Part shown: positions 34,397 to 43,686 of the stretch, piece after piece
Layout of the letters: every line of letters starts with the position of its first letter
Position numbering within the stretch: position 1 is the first letter of the stretch
Origin: Akkermansiaceae bacterium UBA956
GTDB lineage: Bacteria > Verrucomicrobiota > Verrucomicrobiia > Verrucomicrobiales > Akkermansiaceae
Assembly: GCA_002293145.1 (NCBI GenBank)
Contig: DBCO01000040.1
Coordinates: 7,315-71,314, forward strand
DNA length: 64,000 nucleotides
Direction of reading: 5' to 3'
Made by a program: the position numbers and the translations under genes
Notes under the pieces: model-generated
The model's input: only the letters and a program-made list of their open reading frames with translations
Database searches by the model: none
What the model was told of the DNA's origin: nothing

Positions 34397-35956
34397 TTAG
34401 GAGTCTTTGGCCGCAGGGATGACGATCCGAGGGAAGACTGGCTCAGGCTTGAGAATGGTGTGATCGTTGGCGAGCATGCCCCAAGCGAGATCATCGAGCT
34501 TGAGCTCTAACAAATCAGGCATGTTGAGCTGGCCGGCGAGCTTGGCGGCTGCAGCAGGCAAGATCGGTGAGAGCATGACGGCACAGTGGGCGACACTTTC
34601 GGCGAGATGATACAGCACGGTGGCAACGCGTTGTTTTTTCTCGGGATCTTTGTTCATTTCCCATGGCTTCATGCGCTCAGCATAGACGTTGCAGTTGACG
34701 ACGTGGCGATTGATCGCTTCGAGCCCTTTGGAGACATCGTAGTGATCCATGGCCTCGCGGTAGAGATTGATCGACTCGACGAGCGAGTGCTCAAGGCCGA
34801 GATCTTCTTCTTCGAGCGGGAAGTAGCAATGCAGCACGCCAGCGGTGAAACGTTGGCTCATGTTGAGCGCGCGATTGCACAAATTTCCGAGTTCATTCGC
34901 AAGCTCGGTATTGTAGAGCATGACGAGGCGCTCGACATCGAAGTCGCTGTCTTTTCCTGTGGTGATGTCACGAGCCAAATAATAACGCAACGCATCGACG
35001 CCAAAGGAGTCGGCCAATTCGCTGGGGTCAACGATGTTACCCAACGATTTCGACATTTTTTCACCGCGGATGTTCCACCAACCGTGAACCAGCAAGGTCG
35101 GCATTTGCTCATCTGTGAGGCCCATCGCGTGGAGCATGCAATACCAGTAAATACCGTGCGCTGGCACCATGATGTCCTTGCCGATGACATGAACGGTGTT
35201 GTTCCAAGTGCTGGCAAAATCTGGTAGGCTGCTTTCCTTACCACCGTAGCCCGCGAAGCTGACGTAGTTGATGAGAGCATCAAACCATACGTAGGTCACG
35301 TAATCCGTATCGAAGGGGATCTCGATGCCCCAGCGCAAGCGATCCTTGGGCCGCGAAATGCAGAGATCGATGCCGGCATTGCGGGTGAGCGCATTGATCA
35401 GTTCGGCCTTGCGGAAATGCGGTTGGATGACGTCATTTTTTTCCAGAAAATCTTGCAACCACGCGGTGTGGTCGCTAAGCTTGAAATACCAGTTTTCCTC
35501 CTGGATCTCGACGACCTCGCCCCACTCAGCGCCGAAATTTCCGTGTTCATCGCGATCGCGATCGGTGAGAAATTGCTCTTGGCGCACGGAGTAATGGCCA
35601 TTGTAGGCTTTCTTGTAGAGCTGTCCTTTTTCCTTAAGCTCGGTGAGAATATCCTGCACGCATCGCATGTGGCGCGGATCGGTGGTAGCGGCCCAGCCAT
35701 CGTATTCAATGCCGATTTTGTCCCACAAGGCGGTGAAGCGTGCAGTGACTTTTTCGACGTATTCTTCCGGAGAAACACCCTCCTTGGCTGCGGTTTGTTC
35801 GACTTTTTGGCCGTGCTGGTCCACTCCCGTGAGGAAATAGACGGGCTTGCCGCGCAATCGTTGGTAGCGGGCGAGGACATCAGTGAGGACTTTTTCGTAG
35901 GCATGGCCGATATGCGGCGAGCCGTTGGTGTAGTCGATGGCAGTTGTGAGAAGCAT
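34397..35956 (-). CDS. metG: Methionyl-tRNA synthetase
   Basis: 519 residues, class I synthetase. Opening LTTAIDYTNGSPHIGHAYE carries the HIGH motif (15-18). RWGIEIPFDTDYVTYVWFDALINY and HVIGKDIMVPAHGIYW belong to the catalytic fold, and GEKMSKSLGNIVDP has the KMSKS loop. The C-terminal helical anticodon-binding domain (ANELGNLCNRALNMSQRF, MKPWEMNKDPEKKQRV) is present. There is no C-terminal EMAP/tRNA-binding domain, so this is the short form. The insert lacks a clear Cys4 zinc knuckle, pointing to the zinc-less subclass. Charges tRNA-Met. No T-box or SAM riboswitch was recognised upstream. Confidence 0.96.
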   Translation of the reverse strand: MLLTTAIDYTNGSPHIGHAYEKVLTDVLARYQRLRGKPVYFLTGVDQHGQKVEQTAAKEGVSPEEYVEKVTARFTALWDKIGIEYDGWAATTDPRHMRCVQDILTELKEKGQLYKKAYNGHYSVRQEQFLTDRDRDEHGNFGAEWGEVVEIQEENWYFKLSDHTAWLQDFLEKNDVIQPHFRKAELINALTRNAGIDLCISRPKDRLRWGIEIPFDTDYVTYVWFDALINYVSFAGYGGKESSLPDFASTWNNTVHVIGKDIMVPAHGIYWYCMLHAMGLTDEQMPTLLVHGWWNIRGEKMSKSLGNIVDPSELADSFGVDALRYYLARDITTGKDSDFDVERLVMLYNTELANELGNLCNRALNMSQRFTAGVLHCYFPLEEEDLGLEHSLVESINLYREAMDHYDVSKGLEAINRHVVNCNVYAERMKPWEMNKDPEKKQRVATVLYHLAESVAHCAVMLSPILPAAAAKLAGQLNMPDLLELKLDDLAWGMLANDHTILKPEPVFPRIVIPAAKDS

Positions 35957-36014
35957 GGTCGCGGAAACGGGATAGATCAGGAACAGTTGTGGGGGGATGG
36001 GTCACCAGAGGTGA

Positions 36015-36560
36015 TTATTTTTTGTCGAGAATGGAATTCCAATGCTCGAGATTGTCCTTTTGGGATTCGAACAGAGCGGTGCTATCGTCGTGAATGGTGA
36101 TCGAGGTGATCTTGTCGCCGACGCCGTTGTGTTTGCAGCCTGACTCGCCGGTGTTGTTCTTGCCAGTAACATTGCCAACAACATCAAGAGGGGAAGTGAC
36201 TTCGCCGAAAACCGAGTGACGGTTGTCGAGGAAAGGAGTGGGGACGGTGGTGATGAAAAACTGCGAGCCATTGGTGCCGGGGCCAGCATTGGCCATCGAG
36301 AAAATCCCAGGCTTGTTGTGACGGAGTTCGGGGTGGAATTCATCGGCAAACTTGTAGCCTGGGCCTCCACGACCTGTTTCAGTCGGGTCGCCGCCTTGGA
36401 GCATGAAGCGATCAATCACGCGGTGGAAAGCGACGTTATTGTAGTAGCCACGCTGGGCGAGGTTGAGGAAATTGGCGCAGGTCAGTGGTGCCTTTGATGC
36501 GAAAAGAGTGGCGCGGATGTCGCCTGCGGTGGTGTGGAGTGTGATGGTAATATCGGACAT
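36015..36560 (-). CDS. Cyclophilin-type peptidyl-prolyl cis-trans isomerase
   Basis: 181 residues from the ATG at 36560 (MSDITITLHTTAGDIRATLF); upstream in-frame codons add a non-homologous 24-residue tail. Cyclophilin core: KAPLTCANFLNLAQRGYYNN, VAFHRVIDRFMLQGGDPTETGRGGPGYKFADEF, GIFSMANAGPGTNGSQFFITTVPTPFLDNRHSVFGEV. The catalytic Arg (FHRVI) and FMLQGGD are intact. There is no signal peptide, so it is cytosolic. A short insertion with Cys/His (GESGCKHNGVGDKI) precedes the last strand, as in several Verrucomicrobia and Bacteroidetes cyclophilins. Assists protein folding. Confidence 0.95.
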   Translation of the reverse strand: MSDITITLHTTAGDIRATLFASKAPLTCANFLNLAQRGYYNNVAFHRVIDRFMLQGGDPTETGRGGPGYKFADEFHPELRHNKPGIFSMANAGPGTNGSQFFITTVPTPFLDNRHSVFGEVTSPLDVVGNVTGKNNTGESGCKHNGVGDKITSITIHDDSTALFESQKDNLEHWNSILDKK

Positions 36561-36636
36561 GACGCGCATCCATAGCGCGGAAATGCCCTCAGGTAAATGG
36601 CGGATTTGCTTTTTTCGTGCGAAAACGAGCACTCGG

Positions 36637-39600
36637 CTAACTCTTGGGGCCGAAAAATTTCAACCAATCCACCCGGCACGACGTCGTTCCAGCCGGATCA
36701 CTGTGATTGCCTCCTTGCCACTGCTTGCCGATTTTTCCATAGCGGACCGTCGTCGGAGTTCCATGAAATTCTGCACGAGGAAATTCTTTGATCAGCTCCC
36801 AGTTGCCTTCTTGCTGCTGCGCGATGAATTGCACCGAGGTTGCGCTCAAGCGAAGAGCTACCACTGCCGCTTGGTGAGGCAAATGTTGACCCTCTAGCAA
36901 TTCAGCACCGTTTTTGCAAATGCCCCATCGGCCATCAGTGCGCGCATTGAGTTGCAGATACTTGCCATCCGCCCACGCAACTGCCATGCCGATACCCCAC
37001 GACTGGCCGGCATCTTGTTGTGGATCGATTTGGGCCATTGCCACCGTCGCACCCTTAGGCCAAGGAGCGTCTTTGGTGCTGCTGACATTCGCAGGCACTC
37101 GGATCTCAAACGGACCCACCGATGACAGTGGCGACAAACCGAGCGATGGATTTTTCAATTGTTCAGGCATCTTTACCTCGCGAGGTTCTTCGTCGAGGAT
37201 CAGAAAAACTCCTTGATTAGGCATTACTTGGATCGCCGAACCTGGTGCATAGACCAACTCGTCCTGCAATCCATTGCAAGGCGGCACCCACAACGAAGCG
37301 CGCTTGGGAGCAAGCCCGAGAGCTGTCCAATCAATTTCTAACGAAAGACTTACTTTCTGCTGCGCCCAACTCGCGATGGCGACAAAAGTTTTCCCCGATT
37401 TCTGAAATACTGACACCTTGCAATCGGGGTTACTCGATTTCACAGGGCAAGCGGGATCCCACCAGCCGATGAACTCTGCGTCTTCGATGCCAAACTCTCT
37501 TTCCAGTTGCCACTGCGCTCGCGGGTCTCCGCTCCATGGCCAACGTGTGCGCATACCAAAAACCATGCCGTGCCACGGGTTTGGGTGATCTAACATTTCG
37601 CTCATCAGGCCAAAGGGAATGCCAGACATTTCGACTAACATAAAATCGGGTGATGAATTCGCATTGAATCCCTCGCCATGCCACAGACCATCAAAATAAG
37701 GATACAATTCCATGAATGCGATGGAGCTGTTCGACCATTTTGCCAGACCATTAAAATGATTCCACGAGTGCATACTGACGCGGCGAGAGGTGTTGCCATC
37801 TGCATCCAAAATCCGACGCGCGCGCTGCATCGATTTTCGATCCAATGCGGTATCATCAATGTAGAGACCATCAATGCCTACCTGCTTCACGAGGTAATCC
37901 AATCCTTCGAGATAAAAATTGTTCCAACGCGAATCAGGCGTAGTAATCACAGCGAGGTCGAGCTTTTCTTTGTAATCTGGAAATTTCAAGTTTTCTCTCC
38001 AAGCAGGCACAATGTCATCGCCGACGTGCTCGATCAACCATGGGTGCGGACCGCTGCCATTGGTCACAGGCCATGCCACGCCCTCACGGCGCGGTAAAAT
38101 GATCTCGCCGCCCATACTTTTTAAGGCAAAAAACTCGGGGATGTTTTGCGTGAGTTCTCGTGTGGTGTAGTAAACCGCTACGCGCATGTTGTCTTTGTGC
38201 GCTTGTTTGATGAAGTGTTGGAGATGCCCGACCGAATCATCGTTATACGGATAGTTGATGTAGGGATTGCACAAACGATTGTGATGCACTTCCATGATCG
38301 TTGCGCCTTCTTTTTGTAGCATCGCCGTGTCTTCGACAGGTGCTCCCTGACTTGCATGAAAGTAGCGATCTGAAAAGTGCTTTTTGGGATCTAAGGTCTT
38401 GAAGGGCGTAATGTACCAATCGATTGCGAAGTCGAGTGCTGCTTGATTTTTGGCCAATTCTTTCTGTCCACTATGCGCCACGAGTGTTGTTTCCGCCTCA
38501 CTTTGTTCCCAATAGATGCCGCCGCTGCCCCATGATTCTGGAAGTATCAATGGTCGGAAGTCATAGTAGGCATTGATCAGTGGGCGCTGAAAATTTTGCC
38601 CCTTGAATCGAAGCATCGCCCCCACATTGACATCGCCGATCCAGATGGCGTCTTGGTGCTTGGAAACATCCCATTTCCACTCGTGCTTCGCGGGTATCAG
38701 TCCACCTTTCAGGCCCAGACCCATGGCGTATTTGGCAACGTCTTTGCGCCATGGCAGCACGAAGCGCACATCGTCTAGTGAAACGTTCGCGTCTTTCGCG
38801 CGGAGTTTCATCGATAGCTGCAAATTGCCATCGAACTCCAACGCCCCGCTCACAGTGCAGGTCAAATGAGCCGTCTCATTGACGACGCGCCATTTCAATA
38901 AAGTCGCCGATTGTTGTATGACTTCGAGCTTTCCTGGCGACCACACAAGCGCTTTTCCTGCGATCACACAATCCAATCGTGGGCTCTCGACAAAAGCCTC
39001 TCTACCCTGCTTCAAAAGCCTCGTATTGCTCGCAGAAAAATAACTAGTCACTTGCGAGGGGATGCCGTTTTCTCCCAGAGAAATGCGACGACCTAGAAAA
39101 TCGATCGTCTGCGCCGCATGGTCAAAGTGAATCGCTCGAAACGGCCTCGTCACTACGGTATCACTCTCGCCGACTGTTGAGTCTAACCATTTTAACCGCG
39201 CCAATCGCCACGCCTCTGAGGTTCCGCCATCGGCCAAAGCAGCACCAGCCACCCGAATCGAAAAATCTAAGTGCTCAGGTAATTCTTTCTTCTCGGCAGT
39301 GGTGTTCGCGTTCTCAAGAAAGCGAATTTTTCCCGCATACGTTCCCATTGTTGCATCTAACGGAATATGAATCCCGATCCAAATGCTCGTCACCGCGTTC
39401 GCTTGGTTTGGCATCATCGCAGGATGAGAAACCACCTTGGCTTGGGCTTGTTTCAGCGAGGAAAAATCTACTGCGCAATCGAGGTCCAGCGCTGTCTTCG
39501 ATTGGATCAAGCAAACCTGAAATACATAAAACTCTCCCGGCTGCGCTTGACCGGAAAACTGCTGAAATTGGCGCGCGCCATTTTCAAACCAGTGAGCTGG

Positions 39601-39834
39601 TATGATATTCTTGCGCACCGCATATTGCCGATCTTCGCCGAATGTCCAAAAACGCTGCTGCGAGTGCTGTGCTTGAAAAGCTGCCAAGACTTGAGGACTC
39701 ACCGCCGTCTCCATTTTTTTCATCACAGCATCCGCCGGCATTGTCGCAGTCACCGCATCGGGCATATTGTAGCCTGCGGGTTCCGCGCAAATGCTGGCAA
39801 AGCAAAGAAAAATAACAAAAAAACGTGAACACAT
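36637..39834 (-). CDS. Large secreted glycoside-hydrolase-like protein (DUF6067 family)
   Basis: 1065 residues with a signal peptide (MCSRFFVIFLCFASICA). An N-terminal beta-sandwich region (about 60-450) precedes a TIM-barrel-like region (about 500-800) with features of glycosidase-like barrels: GATIMEVHHNRLCNPYINYPY, DNMRVAVYYTTRELTQN, VGIDGLYIDDTALDRKSM, MHSWNHFNG and FMELYPYFDGLWHGEGF. A jelly-roll-like C-terminus follows (about 930-1060, GKYLQLNARTDGRWGICKNG, VDWLKFFG). The pattern fits the DUF6067 glycoside-hydrolase-like family; candidate acid residues lie in YIDDTALD, but the substrate is not known. It is divergent from a secreted sulfatase across a promoter with two palindromes, suggesting joint attack on a sulfated polysaccharide. 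Confidence 0.82.
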   Translation of the reverse strand: MCSRFFVIFLCFASICAEPAGYNMPDAVTATMPADAVMKKMETAVSPQVLAAFQAQHSQQRFWTFGEDRQYAVRKNIIPAHWFENGARQFQQFSGQAQPGEFYVFQVCLIQSKTALDLDCAVDFSSLKQAQAKVVSHPAMMPNQANAVTSIWIGIHIPLDATMGTYAGKIRFLENANTTAEKKELPEHLDFSIRVAGAALADGGTSEAWRLARLKWLDSTVGESDTVVTRPFRAIHFDHAAQTIDFLGRRISLGENGIPSQVTSYFSASNTRLLKQGREAFVESPRLDCVIAGKALVWSPGKLEVIQQSATLLKWRVVNETAHLTCTVSGALEFDGNLQLSMKLRAKDANVSLDDVRFVLPWRKDVAKYAMGLGLKGGLIPAKHEWKWDVSKHQDAIWIGDVNVGAMLRFKGQNFQRPLINAYYDFRPLILPESWGSGGIYWEQSEAETTLVAHSGQKELAKNQAALDFAIDWYITPFKTLDPKKHFSDRYFHASQGAPVEDTAMLQKEGATIMEVHHNRLCNPYINYPYNDDSVGHLQHFIKQAHKDNMRVAVYYTTRELTQNIPEFFALKSMGGEIILPRREGVAWPVTNGSGPHPWLIEHVGDDIVPAWRENLKFPDYKEKLDLAVITTPDSRWNNFYLEGLDYLVKQVGIDGLYIDDTALDRKSMQRARRILDADGNTSRRVSMHSWNHFNGLAKWSNSSIAFMELYPYFDGLWHGEGFNANSSPDFMLVEMSGIPFGLMSEMLDHPNPWHGMVFGMRTRWPWSGDPRAQWQLEREFGIEDAEFIGWWDPACPVKSSNPDCKVSVFQKSGKTFVAIASWAQQKVSLSLEIDWTALGLAPKRASLWVPPCNGLQDELVYAPGSAIQVMPNQGVFLILDEEPREVKMPEQLKNPSLGLSPLSSVGPFEIRVPANVSSTKDAPWPKGATVAMAQIDPQQDAGQSWGIGMAVAWADGKYLQLNARTDGRWGICKNGAELLEGQHLPHQAAVVALRLSATSVQFIAQQQEGNWELIKEFPRAEFHGTPTTVRYGKIGKQWQGGNHSDPAGTTSCRVDWLKFFGPKS

Positions 39835-39865
39835 AAAATGAATTACGTTTTCTCATCTCAGGACC

Positions 39866-39900
39866 TTTCAGCGTCGCTGAAAATCTGCGCTGGTTACCAG
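39866..39900. promoter_or_regulatory. Two perfect palindromes in the divergent glycosidase/sulfatase promoter
   Basis: TTTCAGCGTCGCTGAAA (39866-39882, 8-bp arms around T) and CTGGTTACCAG (39890-39900, 5-bp arms around T) have centres 21 bp apart, i.e. two helical turns. This suggests side-by-side operators on one DNA face. Both lie 32-66 bp upstream of the glycosidase start and about 140-170 bp from the sulfatase start. Confidence 0.6.
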
Positions 39901-40037
39901 AACAAAAATAAATCACTGCGAGCAGGCAAGCTGTGCATTCTTATCGCGCTTAACGCAATCTTTACAAAATTCCCATCGCCAACTGACAAGCAGATCGGCT
40001 TCAATGGTGCATGCGCCTCGTCTGCGGATCTATCGAC

Positions 40038-41567
40038 ATGAATCTCAGAGTCTACTACTTCGTCTGGATTTTTCTCGCATGGAGTATGCCCGCATTTGCT
40101 GCTCGAAATGTGCTGTTGATCATCGCTGATGATTTAGGCACAGATAGCTTGCGACTCTACAATTCGACTGCGGGAGCTGCCGCGCCAACGCCGAACCTCA
40201 ACGCCCTGTCCGCGAATGGAATCCGTTTTACCAATGCCTATGCCTGCCCTGTGTGCTCGCCAACGCGTGCCGCAATGCTGACGGGCCGTTATGGATTCCG
40301 CACAGGGGTGGGAAATGTGGTGAGCTCAGCGGCAGGGAATGCTCTGACTGCTGCAGAGATTACCTTGCCCGAGGCCATAGCAGCGCATTCTGCGCTCGGC
40401 ATTCGGTGTGCTTCATTTGGCAAATGGCACTTGAGCAGCGGAGGTCCTTTGCAGATCGCGAATGCTCCGAATGCCATTGGTGGTTGGCCACATTATGCTG
40501 GCTCCACGGCGGGGGTGATAAGCAGTTATACCAGTTGGACCAAGACCACAAATGGAACGACATCTACCTCTACGGTCTATGCTACTACGGATGTAGTAAA
40601 TGATGCTGTCTTATGGATTCAAGCACGCGCGTTGGCGAATCAGCGCTGGATGGCATGGGTGGCCTTCAATGCACCGCACACGCCATTTCACACCCCACCC
40701 GTTTCTCTCCATAGCTATGGGGTCGCCCCAGCTAGCAATTTGCTTAAGTATCAGGCTGCGGTGGAAGCCATGGACACGGAAATCGGCCGATTGCTCGCAG
40801 CTGTGAATCTCACCGAAACGGATGTGATTTTTATCGGCGATAATGGCACTCCTAGCTCAGTGATCCGTCCTCCTTACGACAACACGCATGCCAAGGATTC
40901 GCTCTACGAAGGCGGTGTGCGTGTGCCATTGGTCATCCGCGGTCCTGCCGTCAATCAAGCTGGGCGCGCTACGGATGCGCTCGTGCACTGCGTGGATATT
41001 TTCCACACGGTTTTGGATATGTTAGACGTTGACATTCCTGCTAGCACGCTCGACTCCAGGAGCATGGTACCCATTCTGGGCAATCAATCGAATTCGACTC
41101 GCTCTCGTCTTTACAGTGAAAAATTTGATCAAAGTGATGCCGTGGTGGGTGGCAGAATCATTCGCGATGATCGCTACAAACTGCTGCGTTCCAATGCGGG
41201 TAACGATGAATTTTATGATCTCCAGATCGATCCAGCGGAAACGACAAATCTGTTCACTGGAGGTCGTAATGGGCTCAATGTCACCCAGCGTGCGCGCTAT
41301 GATCGACTCCGGTTTAACTTTAGCGATTTTTCTTCGTTGAGTATTGTCGCTCCTGTGACTCATGGCATGACCAACGGGAATTTTTTTCTCAGTGTTGCTG
41401 ATTTAGCAAATTACCGTGAAAGTCTATGGACTTGCTCGGATCTGGATAACTGGGCCCCAGCGGAAAACGTCGCCAGCTCTGTGCAGGGTGGTCATGCGAC
41501 ATTCTCGCAGGCAATTGACCCTGCAATGCCGCGCAAGTTCTTTAGCGTGTTGCGTGAGAGCGAGTGA
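40038..41567 (+). CDS. Secreted type I sulfatase
   Basis: 509 residues from the ATG at 40038, which begins a clean signal peptide (MNLRVYYFVWIFLAWSMPAFA). The sulfatase fold follows: metal motif NVLLIIADDLGTDSL, the formylglycine site CSPTRAAMLTGRYG (Cys73, Cys-type CxPxR), ASFGKWHLSSG, FNAPHTPFHTPP and DVIFIGDNGTPSS. Cys73 needs conversion by a formylglycine-generating enzyme, which is not in the window. The C-terminus after about residue 430 (FFLSVADLANYRESLWTCSDLDNW, ATFSQAIDPAMPRKFFSVL) is the short Verrucomicrobia-type end. It would remove sulfate from a polysaccharide. It is divergent from the DUF6067 gene. Confidence 0.93.
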   Translation: MNLRVYYFVWIFLAWSMPAFAARNVLLIIADDLGTDSLRLYNSTAGAAAPTPNLNALSANGIRFTNAYACPVCSPTRAAMLTGRYGFRTGVGNVVSSAAGNALTAAEITLPEAIAAHSALGIRCASFGKWHLSSGGPLQIANAPNAIGGWPHYAGSTAGVISSYTSWTKTTNGTTSTSTVYATTDVVNDAVLWIQARALANQRWMAWVAFNAPHTPFHTPPVSLHSYGVAPASNLLKYQAAVEAMDTEIGRLLAAVNLTETDVIFIGDNGTPSSVIRPPYDNTHAKDSLYEGGVRVPLVIRGPAVNQAGRATDALVHCVDIFHTVLDMLDVDIPASTLDSRSMVPILGNQSNSTRSRLYSEKFDQSDAVVGGRIIRDDRYKLLRSNAGNDEFYDLQIDPAETTNLFTGGRNGLNVTQRARYDRLRFNFSDFSSLSIVAPVTHGMTNGNFFLSVADLANYRESLWTCSDLDNWAPAENVASSVQGGHATFSQAIDPAMPRKFFSVLRESE

Positions 41568-41634
41568 ATACCTGCGAGATGCGGAGCAAAAGCCGCAGCA
41601 CGGTCAGTCTGACAAAAAAATACAGGCTCTGTGC

Positions 41635-41663
41635 TTGTCAGGCATCGATTCTGCTTCTACTCT
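41635..41663 (+). promoter_or_regulatory. Possible recJ promoter close to the start codon
   Basis: TTGTCA (41635-41640), 17-bp spacer, TACTCT (41658-41663), 10 nt before the ATG at 41674. The -35 is good and the -10 is weak. This would give an mRNA leader of only a few nucleotides. Confidence 0.35.
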
Positions 41664-41673
41664 ACCCACGAGA

Positions 41674-43380
41674 ATGCAGGAAAGCACCACACCACCGGTC
41701 GAATGGGTGATCCGCGGCGAGTCATTTCAAATGGATGGAAACGGCTCTGCCACGGATTTTCCTGCGATTTTGGCGCATCTCATTCGCCAGCGAAATATCG
41801 TCGGCTCGGAGGATTTGGAGCGTTTTCTCGATCCTAAGCTCAAGGACCTATCAGATCCCTTTCGCATGCCGGACATGGAGATTGCCGTGCAGCGCTTGTT
41901 CGAGTCCATCGACCGTGGAGAGTCGATCAGCATTTTTGGCGATTACGATGTCGATGGTGTGACTTCGATCTCGGTGATGCGCTCGATCTTGCGCGCCTAT
42001 GGGGTGGAGCCGAAATATTTTGTGCCCCAGCGCAGTGCAGAGGGCTATGGACTCAGTGAGGCGGCTCTCAAGCGTTGTGTCGAAGAATGTGGTGAGCCGG
42101 ATCTTTTGATCGCAGTGGACTGCGGCACGGGATCGGTGGATGAAATCGCGGGACTTGTTGCGCGGGGCATCGATGTCATTGTGCTCGATCACCATGAACC
42201 TGGACCACGAGGTAGGCCAGATGTCGTGGCCTTGGTAAATCCGAAGTGCGGTTCTGAATTTCAGTATCTTTGCGCGGCCGGTGTCTGCTTCAAGGTAGCG
42301 CATGCGATGCTCAAGAGGCGTCCTCTTGCAGACTACGATTTAAAAAATTTGTTAGACATGGTCAGTGTTGCGACCATTGCCGACATCGTACCGATGGTTG
42401 GCGAAAATCGCTTGATCGTGCGTCATGGACTCAAGCGTTTGCCGACTACAGCCAACTTGGGCTTACGCGCTCTGCAAAAAGCGGTGGGCATGAATGGCAA
42501 TGCCACATCGATGGATGTAGGTTTTCGCATTGGACCGCGTCTCAATGCCGCTGGTCGCATGGATCAACCAGAAATGGCGCTCGCTACCTTAATGTGTGAG
42601 GACCCTGCGGAAGCAGAACAATTGGCGCAATTGCTCGATGATTTCAATCGTGAGCGTCAGACCATGGAGGAACGCACCCGCCGTGAGGCTCTCGAGTTGA
42701 TGAAGGATTTTGAAAATGATCCGGTGATTGTGTTAGGCTCGCGCGATTGGCATCCGGGAGTGGTCGGCATTGTTGCCTCGCGCTTGATGCGCCAGTATCA
42801 TCGTCCTACGTTTATCATTTCCATCGATGATCAAGGCGTCGGTAAGGGCTCTGGTCGCTCGATCCAAGGTGTTTCTTTAGTTTCTGCGATCGCGGACTCG
42901 CGGCATTTGCTGCTGGCTGGTGGCGGTCATGAGATGGCAGCGGGGATTTCGATCAACGAGGAGATGATGCCCGAGTTTCGCAAAAGCTTTGCTCAATACG
43001 TGCTCGCTCACACCACGGAGGAAGAGCGGGCTGCGCGCATTCATTTGGATGCCGAGCTTTCGTTTGATTGGCTATCGCTCGATTTCCTCAAATCCTATGA
43101 GCTGCTGCAGCCCTTCGGTAGTGGCAATCCGCAGCCGGTATTTTTTGCGAGAGATGTATTCCTCAGCCGCCCACCGATGCATTTGAAAAACAAGCACCTG
43201 CGGCTATTCCTGCGCCAAGGCCAAGGCGGTCTCAATGAGCAATCCGCGATGTTTTTCAACGGCGGCGAACGGCAATTGCCTGACCCGCCGTGGGACATTG
43301 CATTCACCATCGACCGCAATACCTTCCGCGGTATGACCAGCCTACAAGTGGTCATCACTGATGTGCGTGCCGCGCAGTAG
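41674..43380 (+). CDS. recJ: Single-stranded-DNA-specific exonuclease RecJ
   Basis: 568 residues from the ATG at 41674; the open frame upstream overlaps the sulfatase gene and is not homologous. DHH phosphoesterase motifs: ISIFGDYDVDGVTSISVM (Asp90/92/94), LLIAVDCGTGS, and VLDHHEPGPRG (Asp172-His-His). DHHA1 motif: HPGVVGIVASRLMRQYHRPTFI, GSGRSIQGVSL and LLAGGGHEMAAGISI. The C-terminal OB domain is LLQPFGSGNPQPVFFARDVF. Degrades single-stranded DNA 5' to 3' in recombination and mismatch repair. Length and motif order are normal for the family. Confidence 0.96.
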   Translation: MQESTTPPVEWVIRGESFQMDGNGSATDFPAILAHLIRQRNIVGSEDLERFLDPKLKDLSDPFRMPDMEIAVQRLFESIDRGESISIFGDYDVDGVTSISVMRSILRAYGVEPKYFVPQRSAEGYGLSEAALKRCVEECGEPDLLIAVDCGTGSVDEIAGLVARGIDVIVLDHHEPGPRGRPDVVALVNPKCGSEFQYLCAAGVCFKVAHAMLKRRPLADYDLKNLLDMVSVATIADIVPMVGENRLIVRHGLKRLPTTANLGLRALQKAVGMNGNATSMDVGFRIGPRLNAAGRMDQPEMALATLMCEDPAEAEQLAQLLDDFNRERQTMEERTRREALELMKDFENDPVIVLGSRDWHPGVVGIVASRLMRQYHRPTFIISIDDQGVGKGSGRSIQGVSLVSAIADSRHLLLAGGGHEMAAGISINEEMMPEFRKSFAQYVLAHTTEEERAARIHLDAELSFDWLSLDFLKSYELLQPFGSGNPQPVFFARDVFLSRPPMHLKNKHLRLFLRQGQGGLNEQSAMFFNGGERQLPDPPWDIAFTIDRNTFRGMTSLQVVITDVRAAQ

Positions 43381-43686
43381 AGCGTTACCTCAAGTCTCAC
43401 GTCTAATATCTGCTAATCTTGAGTTTCTCGAAATCCTGTCAAGCCACAGACTTCCAATTCGCAATGAAACATCGATCGATGCTTTTGTTGAGTGCAATTT
43501 TTCTCTTTTCAGCAGTTGCTTTTATCTGCATGCACTTACAGGGTAAAATTGATAATGCGTTGAACACTAAGTAGCATAAAGTAGTGGGCAGATGCAAAAA
43601 ATACTCGATTCCAAAAAACCTATCCACGCCCCTCAGCCAACGCCTCGCGGTCTTGGAGAAGTTTGCTTAAATGGATTTGTTTTCGA
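43381..43686. other. 306-bp region between convergent recJ and rnr, no gene
   Basis: Contains a small ATCGATCGAT palindrome near 43474-43483 but no clear terminator hairpin with a U-run and no recognisable ORF. Confidence 0.5.

Noticed and set aside
35957..36014. SAM or T-box riboswitch upstream of metG
   Set aside because: The upstream gap is too short and no conserved stem pattern was found; the same holds for the hom leader.
35417..36100. 227-residue plus-strand ORF
   Set aside because: Antisense to metG; codon pattern is a shadow of the real gene and no domain is seen.
39838..40041. 67-residue ORF in the divergent glycosidase/sulfatase promoter
   Set aside because: It overlaps the two palindromes and the sulfatase start region and has no protein features.
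41416..41673. Extended N-terminus for RecJ (654 residues)
   Set aside because: This stretch overlaps the sulfatase 3' end in another frame and has no RecJ homology; the ATG at 41674 gives a normal-length protein with a nearby promoter candidate.
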